A stretch of 35,342 nt of DNA from JBFXAN01 sp050184225 (GTDB lineage Bacteria > Chloroflexota > Dehalococcoidia > CAUJGQ01). Made by a program: the position numbers and the translations under genes. Below are positions 1 to 7,073 of the stretch, piece by piece. The notes below the pieces were generated by a model. That model was not told where the DNA came from and did no database searches. It saw nothing but the letters and a program-made list of their open reading frames with translations. How positions within the stretch are numbered: the first letter of the stretch is position 1; each line of letters starts with the position of its first letter. The stretch is taken from NCBI GenBank assembly GCA_050184225.1, contig JBFXAN010000060.1, positions 1 to 35,342 of the forward strand, given 5' to 3'.

Positions 1-440
1 GCGTGGGGACAACGACTTAGACAACACCTGCCCGGTGGGTCACACCGGTTCACCCCCACGCGCGTGGGGACAACGATGGGCCGGGCGGCGGCGCGGACGT
101 TGTATAACGGTTCACCCCCACGCGCGAGGGGACAACCGCACAGACTCGCGGGTGCGCGTGCGCTCCGACGGTTCACCCCCACGCGCGTGGGGACAACGAA
201 AAGTCGATCCAGAACAGGCCGTAGGCGTACGGTTCACCCCCACGCGCGTGGGGACAACGAATCCAGTAGACGCCACGGTACTTCGACGTACGGTTCACCC
301 CCACGCGCGTGGGGACAACCACCTGCTCAGCAGCAAGGCGAAGACCGCAGCCGGTTCACCCCCACGCGCGTGGGGACAACGTCGGGCGCTGGAACGCCGC
401 GACCGTCATTTCGGTTCACCCCCACGCGCGTGGGGACAAC
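1..440 (-). CRISPR. Type I-E CRISPR array (7 full repeats plus one partial, continues past the left edge)
   Basis: Full 29-nt repeats begin at 46, 108, 169, 230, 291, 352 and 412, and the end of an eighth lies at 1-13. Spacers are 31-33 nt. Read on the minus strand the repeat starts GTTGTCCCC, has the palindromic stem CCCCACGC/GCGTGGGG and ends in the 8-nt handle GTGAACCG. This resembles the E. coli I-E repeat with its handle ATAAACCG, so transcription should run right to left, with the cas operon. The repeat at 108-136 has one change (T to A on the plus strand) that disrupts a stem pair; the others are identical. The leader-proximal repeat is 412-440 and lies only 16 nt from the cas2 stop codon. 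None of the spacers was recognised. Confidence 0.98.
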
Positions 441-456
441 ACTGGGGAAATGCGAG

Positions 457-732
457 CTAATGGGGTTTGCGGACGAGAACGAGGCCGTCGTAGTCCTCAA
501 TAGTCCGGCGGGTTTCGCCCCAGTATCGGATCGCGAATCCTTGCTCACCCTCCGCCGTGTGCACCAGCATTCCCGCGCCGACGCCCATCTTACCGCAGAC
601 CATCTCCCAGAGTTTATCCCGCACCAATGCCGAGACGCTCCCCACGAATACGCCGGTATGCAACTCCAACAGCCAGCGTGTGAGTTCGCCGCGCACGCTC
701 GCCGGTACCCGCTCCAGCACCATCACCACCAT
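457..732 (-). CDS. cas2: CRISPR-associated endoribonuclease Cas2, type I-E (Cas2e)
   Basis: A 91-aa protein beginning MVVMVLERVPASVRGELTRW, typical of Cas2e, with the family's FVGSVSALVRD and QGFAIRYWGETRR segments. Cas2 is the dimeric centre of the Cas1-Cas2 integrase that inserts spacers at the leader-repeat junction. It is the last gene of the operon, 15 nt after cas1. ATG codons at 732 and 723 are both possible; an AGGGGA Shine-Dalgarno favours 732. The stop lies 16 nt from the first repeat, so no normal leader fits between gene and array and any leader function must overlap the 3' coding part of cas2. Confidence 0.95.
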   Translation of the reverse strand: MVVMVLERVPASVRGELTRWLLELHTGVFVGSVSALVRDKLWEMVCGKMGVGAGMLVHTAEGEQGFAIRYWGETRRTIEDYDGLVLVRKPH

Positions 733-747
733 CGCCCACCGCTCCCC

Positions 748-1689
748 TCAGTCCTCCGCTCCGTCCTCGCCCCAATTCACCCCGCCGGCGACAGCCGCGC
801 GGTCCGGATCCCAGAGTCCGCCCGGCAGAGCTTCATCACTATCGAAGTCTGGGACGGTCCCCGATGATGTCGGGATCGCGAGCACCCGCTCGATCTCCGG
901 AATGATCCGCTGCAAGATGCGGCCGCTCGCGAATGTGTCCCGACATGCCTTTCGCACGAATGTCTCCGGATTGCTGACGCCCTGTGCCGCCGCGTGAAAC
1001 GCGATCGGCACGCTGATCTCCGTCTTGTAGAGATCGGCGATGTCATAGACGAACGAGAGCATCTTGCCAGTGTGGATAAAGCCTAGTGCCGGCGAGAATC
1101 CGGCCGAGACGATCGCCGCATGGCAGATGCCGTAGAGGCAGCTGTTCGCCGCCGAGAGCGCGCGGTTCACGGGGTCGGAGGCAGACCAGCGGCTGCGCTG
1201 GTAGGAACGTCCGCTCCACGGTACGCCACTCTCCGCGCTCCAGCGGGCATAGGCCGCACGGACGCGGATGCCCTCTTTGCCGCGGATCTGCTGGAGGGTC
1301 AGGCCAGGCTCCAGTGGATCGGGGAAGCGGATCTCGTACATCTGCCGCACGACCTGCAGGCGGAGCGCCGGGTCCGACCACAGCCGTGCCTGGTGCAGCA
1401 GGTTGCGGGCGGAGCGCGTCTCGCCCATGCCCTGGGCGTAGGTGCGAACGCCCTCTTCACCGGTCCAGAGCACCAAGCAGCCGCTCTCGGCGAGCGTGCG
1501 GATCGCCGCGTGGCTGATGTTCGTGCCGGGTCCGAGCATCAGGGTGGTCAGGGTCGCGCAGGGAACGGATACGACGCCGGCCTTGTCGTGCAGGGCGATC
1601 GCCTTGTCTTCCTGGTCGATGCGGCAGTGCTCGACGTAGAGGTAGCTCCACGAGTCGCGTACTTTCGGCAACGTATGCAGATCCCTCAT
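748..1689 (-). CDS. cas1: CRISPR-associated integrase Cas1, type I-E
   Basis: A 313-aa Cas1e. The metal-binding residues are visible with the same spacing as in E. coli: E139 (in GKEG), H206 (in GFIHTGK), and D216 and D219 (in YDIADL). With Cas2 it captures prespacers and integrates them into the array. The ATG at 1689 follows a GGAGG Shine-Dalgarno and lies 4 nt after the cas6e stop. Longer in-frame extensions upstream are non-coding shadow. The length and the acidic, low-complexity C-terminus (about residues 285-313) are normal for Cas1e. Confidence 0.97.
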   Translation of the reverse strand: MRDLHTLPKVRDSWSYLYVEHCRIDQEDKAIALHDKAGVVSVPCATLTTLMLGPGTNISHAAIRTLAESGCLVLWTGEEGVRTYAQGMGETRSARNLLHQARLWSDPALRLQVVRQMYEIRFPDPLEPGLTLQQIRGKEGIRVRAAYARWSAESGVPWSGRSYQRSRWSASDPVNRALSAANSCLYGICHAAIVSAGFSPALGFIHTGKMLSFVYDIADLYKTEISVPIAFHAAAQGVSNPETFVRKACRDTFASGRILQRIIPEIERVLAIPTSSGTVPDFDSDEALPGGLWDPDRAAVAGGVNWGEDGAED

Positions 1690-1693
1690 CACA

Positions 1694-2422
1694 TCATCCT
1701 CCCCCCGGCGCAACCGACAGCAGCCCGAACCCGTATGCCTTCCCCGAGCCGATCCCCGCCGCCAACGTCTGCCGAAACTGCTCGGCATCCGTCACCACCA
1801 GCCGCCCCTCGAAGAGTACCGAGCGGAAGGTGAGGGTCCGCCGGTCGCCGTCATTGTCTTGCCGGCGGCCGGTCAGCCGGCCCTCCGGCATCCAGCGCAC
1901 ATCGGCGATATCGGCTGACGTCTGCACCGCCTCCAATTGAAAGCCGCCCTGCGCTCCCTTCCGCCGCAACCAGGCGATCTGCTCCTCCTCGGTACGCAGG
2001 TCAATCCGCTTCCCCGCCCATTTGTTGAGGTTGCGCTCACCTTCGCCGCGGGGCGACACCCGCTTCGTCGGGTTGGCCCGCAGTCGAAAGCGCAGCGACG
2101 CCCCCGGCGTCAGTGCCGCATAGGCCGCGGCCACGGATTTCGTCGCCGGGTTCGGCGCGGCGGTGGCCGGCAGCATGTACGTCGCCGGCAGCGCGTTCCA
2201 ATCCGGCGTTGACGACGACTGCACCAGCAGCACCGGCGTCCCCATCCGCGGCTGCACATCGACGCGATAGAGGACGCCGAAGTGCTCCCGTGCCTTGACT
2301 CCGCCTGCTGGTGCGGCGGGAAACGCCGAGAGGATGCGCCGATGCAATCCCTGGCAATCACTCAGATCCCGCTGCACGTCTCGGGAGCGCGGGTTCAAGA
2401 CCAGTCGTGACAGTTCCATCAT
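1694..2422 (-). CDS. cas6e: CRISPR pre-crRNA endoribonuclease Cas6e (Cse3/CasE)
   Basis: A 242-aa RAMP protein. A histidine near position 27 (QGLHRRI) corresponds to the catalytic His of E. coli Cas6e, and the C-terminal glycine-rich loop GIGSGKAYGFG is intact. It cuts the repeat RNA below the stem and remains bound to the crRNA in Cascade. The start ATG at 2422 overlaps the cas5 stop (ATGATGG), with a GGAGGG Shine-Dalgarno just upstream, which indicates translational coupling. The same enzyme would be expected to process the degenerate repeats at 6690-6768, whose stems are intact. Confidence 0.96.
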   Translation of the reverse strand: MMELSRLVLNPRSRDVQRDLSDCQGLHRRILSAFPAAPAGGVKAREHFGVLYRVDVQPRMGTPVLLVQSSSTPDWNALPATYMLPATAAPNPATKSVAAAYAALTPGASLRFRLRANPTKRVSPRGEGERNLNKWAGKRIDLRTEEEQIAWLRRKGAQGGFQLEAVQTSADIADVRWMPEGRLTGRRQDNDGDRRTLTFRSVLFEGRLVVTDAEQFRQTLAAGIGSGKAYGFGLLSVAPGGG

Positions 2423-3153
2423 TCCCCTCCCTCCGGCCACGGCCGCACATGCGCCGTGACGTAGCGGACGCCGAACCGCCGTGTCGCGAAGTCGAGCGGT
2501 ACGTCTTGACGCAACTCGGCCCTCGGCGCGGCCTCGCTGTCCAGTACCGCGTGCAACCGCTCCGGCCGCGCATCGCCCGGATACCGCGCCCGCCAGGGAT
2601 AGCCTGTCGTTCCCGACTCCAGCCCGAGCGCCGTCGCCAAGCCCATCTGCCACCACTCACTGTCCGGCCCCGCGTCCGGCAGGCGGACCGGATCGCCGGG
2701 AACGAACGCCTTCCGCCCGAGGGAGAGCTGCCAGACCGGCGCGGCCACCGCTGCATCCAACGTTCGCAGCAGCGCCTCGTCACCCTCCAAGCCGACGAGG
2801 AAGTCCGCATCGGCCAGGTAGTAACGGCGCGATTGGACGGTCGACCAGGCATTGCCGGTGGCGTTGATCACGCCGTATCGATCGCCGGTGCGATGACTGC
2901 CGCCCGCGGTCTGGTAGTCAACCTGTAGGCGACCGGGTTGGTCTACCCGCACGCCCAGCTTCAGGCGGCTGAGCGATGTCAGAGACGGAAAGCCGTCGCC
3001 CGGTCGCTCCTGCCGCGGCTTGCCAAGCGCCGCGCAGAGCACGCCGATCACGCCGCTCTTGGATGGCTCCCGGCCGGTGAACCGGATGTCGAAGCGGCTA
3101 TCTGTCCCCCACGATTGCATCGGTCCCGCCAGCCGTAGCAGCAAGGTACTCAC
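2419..3153 (-). CDS. cas5e: Cascade subunit Cas5e (CasD)
   Basis: A 244-aa Cas5 RAMP protein opening VSTLLLRLAGPMQSWG, the signature of the family, followed by FTGREPSKSGVIGVLCAALG. Cas5e holds the 5' handle of the crRNA. It starts with GTG at 3153 in a 4-nt GTGA overlap with the end of cas7 and stops inside the cas6e start, so cas7, cas5 and cas6e are translationally coupled. In-frame sequence further upstream belongs to cas7 in another frame. Confidence 0.96.
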   Translation of the reverse strand: MSTLLLRLAGPMQSWGTDSRFDIRFTGREPSKSGVIGVLCAALGKPRQERPGDGFPSLTSLSRLKLGVRVDQPGRLQVDYQTAGGSHRTGDRYGVINATGNAWSTVQSRRYYLADADFLVGLEGDEALLRTLDAAVAAPVWQLSLGRKAFVPGDPVRLPDAGPDSEWWQMGLATALGLESGTTGYPWRARYPGDARPERLHAVLDSEAAPRAELRQDVPLDFATRRFGVRYVTAHVRPWPEGGE

Positions 3154-4337
3154 GCGCCGCCTCCGTTGCACGCCGCGACCGTCTCCTCGATCACGCTCGC
3201 AACCTCGGCCCGCCCGTACATTGCGAGCGTCGGGAACACGGCCGGCTCCTCCATCGTCGCCAGCCACACGCCCGTCACCCCGCTCGCCGCCGGCCCGTAC
3301 ATGGCGGTCAGCCGCTGCCAGTGCTGGTCCAGCGCCCGCACCGAGTCGGCGATCAGGTCGCCATCGTGCCCGGGGCGCACCGGCTTGACGAAGGCGTTCG
3401 CCAGCGACCACAGCCCCGCCTGTCGCGCGACCGTCATCACCAACGACGGCGGGTTCTGCGCCGCCATGCTGTTCTGCTTGCCCGTCGGAATCGCATCGAC
3501 GGCGGCGCGCAGGAAGGCGCGCAGCGTCTGCCGCGTCAGTTCCTCGTCGCCGCCCAGGTTCTGCCGCAACTGGTCCACGTTCACGTTGGCGTAGCGGTAG
3601 AAGCAGGCCGAGTTGAACTCGACCGTGCCGATCATGTCCGCCCCCGCCGTGTCGCCCGGCCGAAGGTCGTCCACCGCCGTGTAGTAGTCGAAGTCGACGC
3701 TCACCTGGTGCGTGGAGATCGCGTGCGCCACCTGGCTGGCGGCGTCGATGTTGCGCTCGGGCAGGTCGGCCAGCATCCGGCCGAACAGCGCCAGGTCGGC
3801 GGCGCGGCCGCCGTCGAGCGCCCGCTTGAGCGCGTCCGCGACATCCTTGAGTACGGCCTCACGACCGGCGCGCTTGGCCGCGCGAGCGCTCGCCTGTCCG
3901 TCCGCCAGCGCGGGTGCGGCGGCCAGGAGCGCATCCCAGTGTTGCCGGCAGAGAGCGGTCAGCGTGTCGATCTCCTGCTGTCCGGCGTAGATCAGGTACT
4001 GGGTCAGCCACTCCTCGCGGCTCTTGTCGTACTCCGCCTTGATCTCCAGCGCCCCCAGCGCGGCCTGCACCACGCGACGGGCATCCTCCAGCTCTCGCCC
4101 CTCGGTCGTGAGCTGACCGGCGATCGCATCGACGATCCGCTTCGTCCGCCGCGCCAGCCGTTCCTCGGGCAGCAACTGCTCGCTGCGGAAGGTCTCCCGC
4201 ATCGCCCGCTTCTGTGCCTGGCTGGAGATGCGTGCCCGCCGCACCCCGCCGAACACGCAGTCCTTCGGCGAGCCTGTGTCGTCCCGGTTCAGATTGGACG
4301 GAGCGAAGTTCTGGATGATGTGTAGCTCGATCTGCAT
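3150..4337 (-). CDS. cas7e: Cascade backbone subunit Cas7e (Cse4/CasC)
   Basis: A 395-aa protein starting MQIELHIIQNFAPSNLNRDD, with the family segments GGVRRARISSQAQKRAMR near the N-terminus and GKQNSMAAQNPP in the C-terminal half. Six copies normally coat the crRNA spacer. The ATG at 4337 has a GGAGA Shine-Dalgarno and lies 14 nt after cse2. At 395 aa it is in the normal range for Cas7e proteins of GC-rich bacteria. Confidence 0.97.
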   Translation of the reverse strand: MQIELHIIQNFAPSNLNRDDTGSPKDCVFGGVRRARISSQAQKRAMRETFRSEQLLPEERLARRTKRIVDAIAGQLTTEGRELEDARRVVQAALGALEIKAEYDKSREEWLTQYLIYAGQQEIDTLTALCRQHWDALLAAAPALADGQASARAAKRAGREAVLKDVADALKRALDGGRAADLALFGRMLADLPERNIDAASQVAHAISTHQVSVDFDYYTAVDDLRPGDTAGADMIGTVEFNSACFYRYANVNVDQLRQNLGGDEELTRQTLRAFLRAAVDAIPTGKQNSMAAQNPPSLVMTVARQAGLWSLANAFVKPVRPGHDGDLIADSVRALDQHWQRLTAMYGPAASGVTGVWLATMEEPAVFPTLAMYGRAEVASVIEETVAACNGGGA

Positions 4338-4351
4338 CGTGGTCTCCTTCT

Positions 4352-4963
4352 CTACGTGGTGCTGTCGTCCGTGTTGTCCGCGTCGTCGATGTCATCGCGG
4401 TCGTGGCGATCACCGGCGGCACGCTCACCGCCTGATGGCGCCGTGCCGCCCCAGTACGCCCGTGCCCACTCCCGCTGCACCCAGCGGTCGTCCGATCCCC
4501 AGCCCCGTACATCGCCGTACAGCCGCGACCAGTCCACCGCCACGTCGTTGGCGCGCAGCAGGCTGATCGCGTGGCGCAGATGCTCGGATAGCTCCTCACG
4601 GTCGGCGTTCAGCAACGCTCGGAACCGCCCCTCGACGCTGCCCGTGCGCACCTCCTCCGGCAGCAGCCGAAAGGAGAGTCCCAGGTTGGTGCGGCGCTCA
4701 ACACTCACCGACCGCGGCTGATCCTTCCCCTGATGCCACAACGCGAACAGCGAGGCGATCAGGTAGGCGTCCGCCACCTCCGTCAAACTCGCCTCCGTCC
4801 GTATGAAGGGCAGTACGTGGCGGTGTGCCTCCGTCGCCATACCGACCGGCTGACCCAGTGCCCGCCGCAGTTGTGCCAGCGCCGCGCGGTCGTCCTCTCG
4901 CACCAACCGCTCAAGATGCTCCACCAATGCCGCCCCCGGCCGGTTGCGTTGCTCAGTGGTCAT
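4352..4963 (-). CDS. cse2: Cascade small subunit Cse2 (CasB)
   Basis: A 203-aa, mainly helical, arginine-rich protein with the Cse2 pattern LFALWHQGK followed by NLGLSFRLL and VDWSRLYGDV. The small subunit stabilises the displaced strand in the R-loop. Its ATG at 4963 overlaps the cse1 stop (ATGA). The last 30 or so residues are Asp/Arg-rich and probably disordered. Confidence 0.94.
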   Translation of the reverse strand: MTTEQRNRPGAALVEHLERLVREDDRAALAQLRRALGQPVGMATEAHRHVLPFIRTEASLTEVADAYLIASLFALWHQGKDQPRSVSVERRTNLGLSFRLLPEEVRTGSVEGRFRALLNADREELSEHLRHAISLLRANDVAVDWSRLYGDVRGWGSDDRWVQREWARAYWGGTAPSGGERAAGDRHDRDDIDDADNTDDSTT

Positions 4964-6639
4964 GCTGTCGCTCCTCCTCTGATCACCGCCGGCTCTGCCG
5001 CCCGGAACACGGCGGTCATGCCGCGCAGCAACCGGCGCATCTCCCGATCCGCCTTCGCCACCGCCCGCATCCCCGTCGCCGAGACGTCCAACCCGGCGAC
5101 GGCCTCGTCGAATGCCCTCTGCGCCGCGTCCCCCACGTCCGCCGTCCAGCGTGGCAGCGCGGTCGCCCCCGCACGCCGGTCGCCGTACGTGTCCGTGACG
5201 ACATCGTCAGGCAGCGCTAGCAGCAGCTCTCGGAACGCTTCTTCCAGCCGCCACCAGTAGCCCCGCTCCGGCGCCAGATGCTCGACGAGTTCGCCGGCCG
5301 CCCCATTCGCGCCCAGCATCTCCTCCGCCAGCACCCGCATCGGGCTGGGCGCCCAGACGTCCTTGTTTTTCGCCCGCAGCGGCACGCCGTCCACCCACAC
5401 CTCCGCCAGCCCCGAGCGCAGCAGCCGGCCGGCCCGCTCCGCCAGCTCGATCGCCGGCTTGAGCGCGTCCAGCAGCGGCTGATCGTCCTTGGATTCCTCC
5501 AGATACGCCGCCGGCACGGTCAGCCGGTCGTGCCGCCAGAACAACAGCTTCGCCCGGTCCGCCGCCAGCCCGACAAAGTCCAGCCGCAGCCGGACGGCCG
5601 GGTCGAGGACTTCGTCGTGGACAAGCTGACCGAGCCACTCCAGCATCCTCGGCCGCTCACCCTCGCCCGCATCCACATGCAAGAGGGCGAGGCTGTCGCG
5701 CCACAATGCCCGCTCCTCGCGGAACCCCACCGGCGGATACGGGTCGGGTGCGTTCGCCGCGGTGCTCTTGCGGAAGGCGACCATCGTCTCGTGACCGCGC
5801 CGGTTGAAGGCGTCCGGGAACTGATAGCCCTTCATCACCACCGCCCGCCGTATCACCGTTTCCCTGTCTGCCGCCGCCTCCGGGATCAGCCGCACGCGGC
5901 GGTTCTGCCACGTCAGCAGGTCCAGATACCCGTCCGGGTAGCGGTCATCCGGCTGCGTCGTTCCCGACCGCTCCCACGCGGGCCGGTCCTTCGCCGGGTC
6001 GAAGTCCCACGGCCAGCCGTTCTCCGGGCTATAGCGGATCAGGTTCAACATCAACGTCTGGAAGAGGTTGACGTCCCGCACCATCATCACGGCGCACTGG
6101 ATCAGGGGTCCTGCCTTGGCATACCGCTCGCTGCCGGTGCCTGCCTTCAGTCCACCCGTGTCAAATCCCTGTACCAGCAGCACGAGTCGCGCCGCCCGTG
6201 CCGGTGATAGCGCCGGCGGATCGGCGACATGCGCGTGGTCGAACAGCGTCGGGTTGTTATCCGCCTGAAACAGCAGCTTGGCGACGGACCCCGCGCCTCC
6301 GACGTCCACCGCCGCCGTCTGGTAGAAGGGCCGCGCTTCGTCGAACAGGTCGAAGCGCGGCCGCCACTCGTCGAGGTAGCGGTCGATCGCGGCCATCTCG
6401 AACGCCCCCCGCTGCCACAACACCTGCCAGGCAGCGGCGTTCTCCGGCCCGAAGCAGCGATGCAGCATCGCCAGTAACAACCGGTGCAGCGCCGCCGTGA
6501 TCGGCGGTGTGTCCCCGACGATCTCGACGATCTCCGTCGCCCGCGCCAGCGCGTCGCGCAGGCCCAGTTCCGTCTGGCTGCCGTCCGCGAGCACGCACGG
6601 CAGCCACGGCTCATCGATGAGGTTGAACGAAAAGGCCAT
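4960..6639 (-). CDS. cse1: Cascade large subunit Cse1 (Cas8e/CasA)
   Basis: A 559-aa protein starting MAFSFNLIDEPWLPCVL, the diagnostic N-terminus of Cse1. FNLIDEPWL, the FDEARPFYQ segment and NGWPWDFD all match the family. Cse1 recognises the PAM and recruits Cas3. The ATG at 6639 is preceded by AGGAGG; a longer in-frame extension to 6702 would run into a degenerate repeat and is rejected. It is the first gene of the Cascade operon. No convincing minus-strand promoter was found between 6640 and 6900; the nearest consensus promoter reading towards it is at 7045-7073. Confidence 0.97.
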   Translation of the reverse strand: MAFSFNLIDEPWLPCVLADGSQTELGLRDALARATEIVEIVGDTPPITAALHRLLLAMLHRCFGPENAAAWQVLWQRGAFEMAAIDRYLDEWRPRFDLFDEARPFYQTAAVDVGGAGSVAKLLFQADNNPTLFDHAHVADPPALSPARAARLVLLVQGFDTGGLKAGTGSERYAKAGPLIQCAVMMVRDVNLFQTLMLNLIRYSPENGWPWDFDPAKDRPAWERSGTTQPDDRYPDGYLDLLTWQNRRVRLIPEAAADRETVIRRAVVMKGYQFPDAFNRRGHETMVAFRKSTAANAPDPYPPVGFREERALWRDSLALLHVDAGEGERPRMLEWLGQLVHDEVLDPAVRLRLDFVGLAADRAKLLFWRHDRLTVPAAYLEESKDDQPLLDALKPAIELAERAGRLLRSGLAEVWVDGVPLRAKNKDVWAPSPMRVLAEEMLGANGAAGELVEHLAPERGYWWRLEEAFRELLLALPDDVVTDTYGDRRAGATALPRWTADVGDAAQRAFDEAVAGLDVSATGMRAVAKADREMRRLLRGMTAVFRAAEPAVIRGGATA

Positions 6640-6674
6640 GTGCCCTCCTGATGCGCAGCATTCCCCCGCCGCGC

Positions 6675-6680
6675 TACAAT
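6675..6680 (+). promoter_or_regulatory. Putative -10 box for the crRNA-like RNA
   Basis: TACAAT (one mismatch to TATAAT) lies 9 nt before the first degenerate repeat, placing a start site near 6687, just before it. No convincing -35 is seen; the best placed hexamer at 6652-6657 is poor. The box reads away from cse1 on the plus strand, the same strand on which the degenerate repeats have functional orientation. Confidence 0.5.
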
Positions 6681-6686
6681 CACGGT

Positions 6687-6768
6687 GAAACAGTCCCCAC
6701 ACCCGTGGGGGTGAACCGGCTGCTGAGCCGTGCTATGTGGTAGTCCTCACACGCGTGGGGGTGATTTC
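6687..6768 (+). ncRNA. CreA-like crRNA-like RNA (two degenerate I-E repeats around a 21-nt pseudo-spacer)
   Basis: Degenerate repeat 1 (6690-6718) differs from the array repeat at positions 1-3, 12 and 14. It keeps a perfect CCCCAC/GTGGGG stem and the exact 8-nt handle GTGAACCG. Degenerate repeat 2 (6740-6768) keeps a pairing stem (CCTCAC/GTGGGG, one G-U pair) but has lost the handle. The pseudo-spacer (6719-6739) is 21 nt, against 31-33 in the array. Preserved stems and 5' handle with decayed flanks is what selection for Cas6e processing and Cascade loading, without adaptation, would leave. CreA antitoxins and CreR guides of known type I systems have this form. Orientation is opposite to the array and to cse1. 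The guide begins GCTGCTGAGC; for its target see 7072-7084. Confidence 0.8.
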
Positions 6769-6845
6769 GGTGGACGCGTTCAACTAGTCGTTCGAGGCAA
6801 CGGGAACGTGTCAGCAATGGCGGCTGAGGGGCGCGCGGACTCCGG

Positions 6846-6921
6846 GCTTGCCGGCAGACTGTAAACGGCAGACAATCAGAGTGCTCAGTTCTGAATCGTC
6901 GCACGGCGTCTGCCGGCAAGC
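6846..6921. repeat. Inverted repeat with perfect 14-bp arms, 48-bp loop
   Basis: GCTTGCCGGCAGAC at 6846-6859 is the exact reverse complement of 6908-6921. The interior repeats the motif ACGGCAGAC. There is no U-tract on either side. It lies between the CreT-like hairpin and the CreA-like repeats. It could separate the two RNAs as a terminator or stabiliser, or be one more member of the intergenic palindromes of this genome. Confidence 0.7.
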
Positions 6922-6934
6922 GGTCGGTTCGCCC

Positions 6935-7038
6935 GAGGCCCACGTCATACACGGCGTGGGCCTCAAGCTATGGTGGTTCGGGTCTGTGCATCATCGAACC
7001 TCCTCTCCAACGTCTCCGTAAAGTACGGCGTCCGACGT
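6935..7038 (-). ncRNA. CreT-like toxin RNA candidate (or cas-operon leader)
   Basis: The predicted transcript starts near 7038, downstream of the promoter at 7045-7073. It contains an AGGAGG Shine-Dalgarno (6999-7004), an 8-codon ORF (6968-6994) with an AGA codon, and, three nt after its stop, a perfect 10-bp hairpin GAGGCCCACG/CGTGGGCCTC (6935-6964, 10-nt loop). The archaeal CreT RNA toxin is known to combine a strong ribosome-binding site, a minimal ORF with rare AGA codons and a stem-loop, and to act by sequestering the rare tRNA. The same parts in the same order are seen here. Toxicity is inferred only. The alternative is a regulated 5' leader of the Cascade operon, since cse1 lies about 300 nt downstream on the same strand. 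Confidence 0.62.
6968..6994 (-). CDS. 8-codon mini-ORF inside the CreT-like RNA
   Basis: Codons are ATG ATG CAC AGA CCC, then GAA CCA CCA and TAG (peptide MMHRPEPP). AGGAGG ends 4 nt before the first ATG, one of the strongest Shine-Dalgarno sequences in the window. AGA and CCA are unusual codons for this GC-rich genome, and the Pro-rich end could slow ribosomes further. Such a short ORF behind such a strong site is expected for a ribosome or tRNA trap or a leader peptide, not for an ordinary protein. Confidence 0.55.
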   Translation of the reverse strand: MMHRPEPP

Positions 7039-7044
7039 TCTGCC

Positions 7045-7073
7045 ACTGTAAACCGCAATCACAATCTTGTCAA
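7045..7073 (-). promoter_or_regulatory. Consensus sigma-70 type promoter reading towards cse1 (putative PcreT)
   Basis: The minus strand reads TTGACA (7068-7073), 17 nt, TACAGT (7045-7050). The -35 is perfect and the spacing optimal, so this is one of the best promoters in the window. It drives the mini-ORF/hairpin RNA and possibly the Cascade operon. Its -35 is overlapped by the PAM of the predicted CreA-like target site. Confidence 0.75.

Noticed and set aside
325..334. Ten-nt identity between an array spacer (reverse strand) and the first 10 nt of the CreA-like pseudo-spacer
   Set aside because: It lies in the middle of the spacer, has no AAG on the correct side, and a 10-mer match somewhere in the window is not rare.
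35..867. Open frames through the CRISPR array with repeating Arg/Pro-rich peptides
   Set aside because: They are translations of the repeat itself; no start signals or family similarity.
6651..6665. GCTGC upstream of cse1 as another CreA-like target
   Set aside because: Only five seed bases match, positions 7 and 9 fail, and the PAM would be AAT.
6680..6952. A 90-codon frame across the degenerate repeats
   Set aside because: Its sequence is read through repeats and palindromes; no domain and no start signal.
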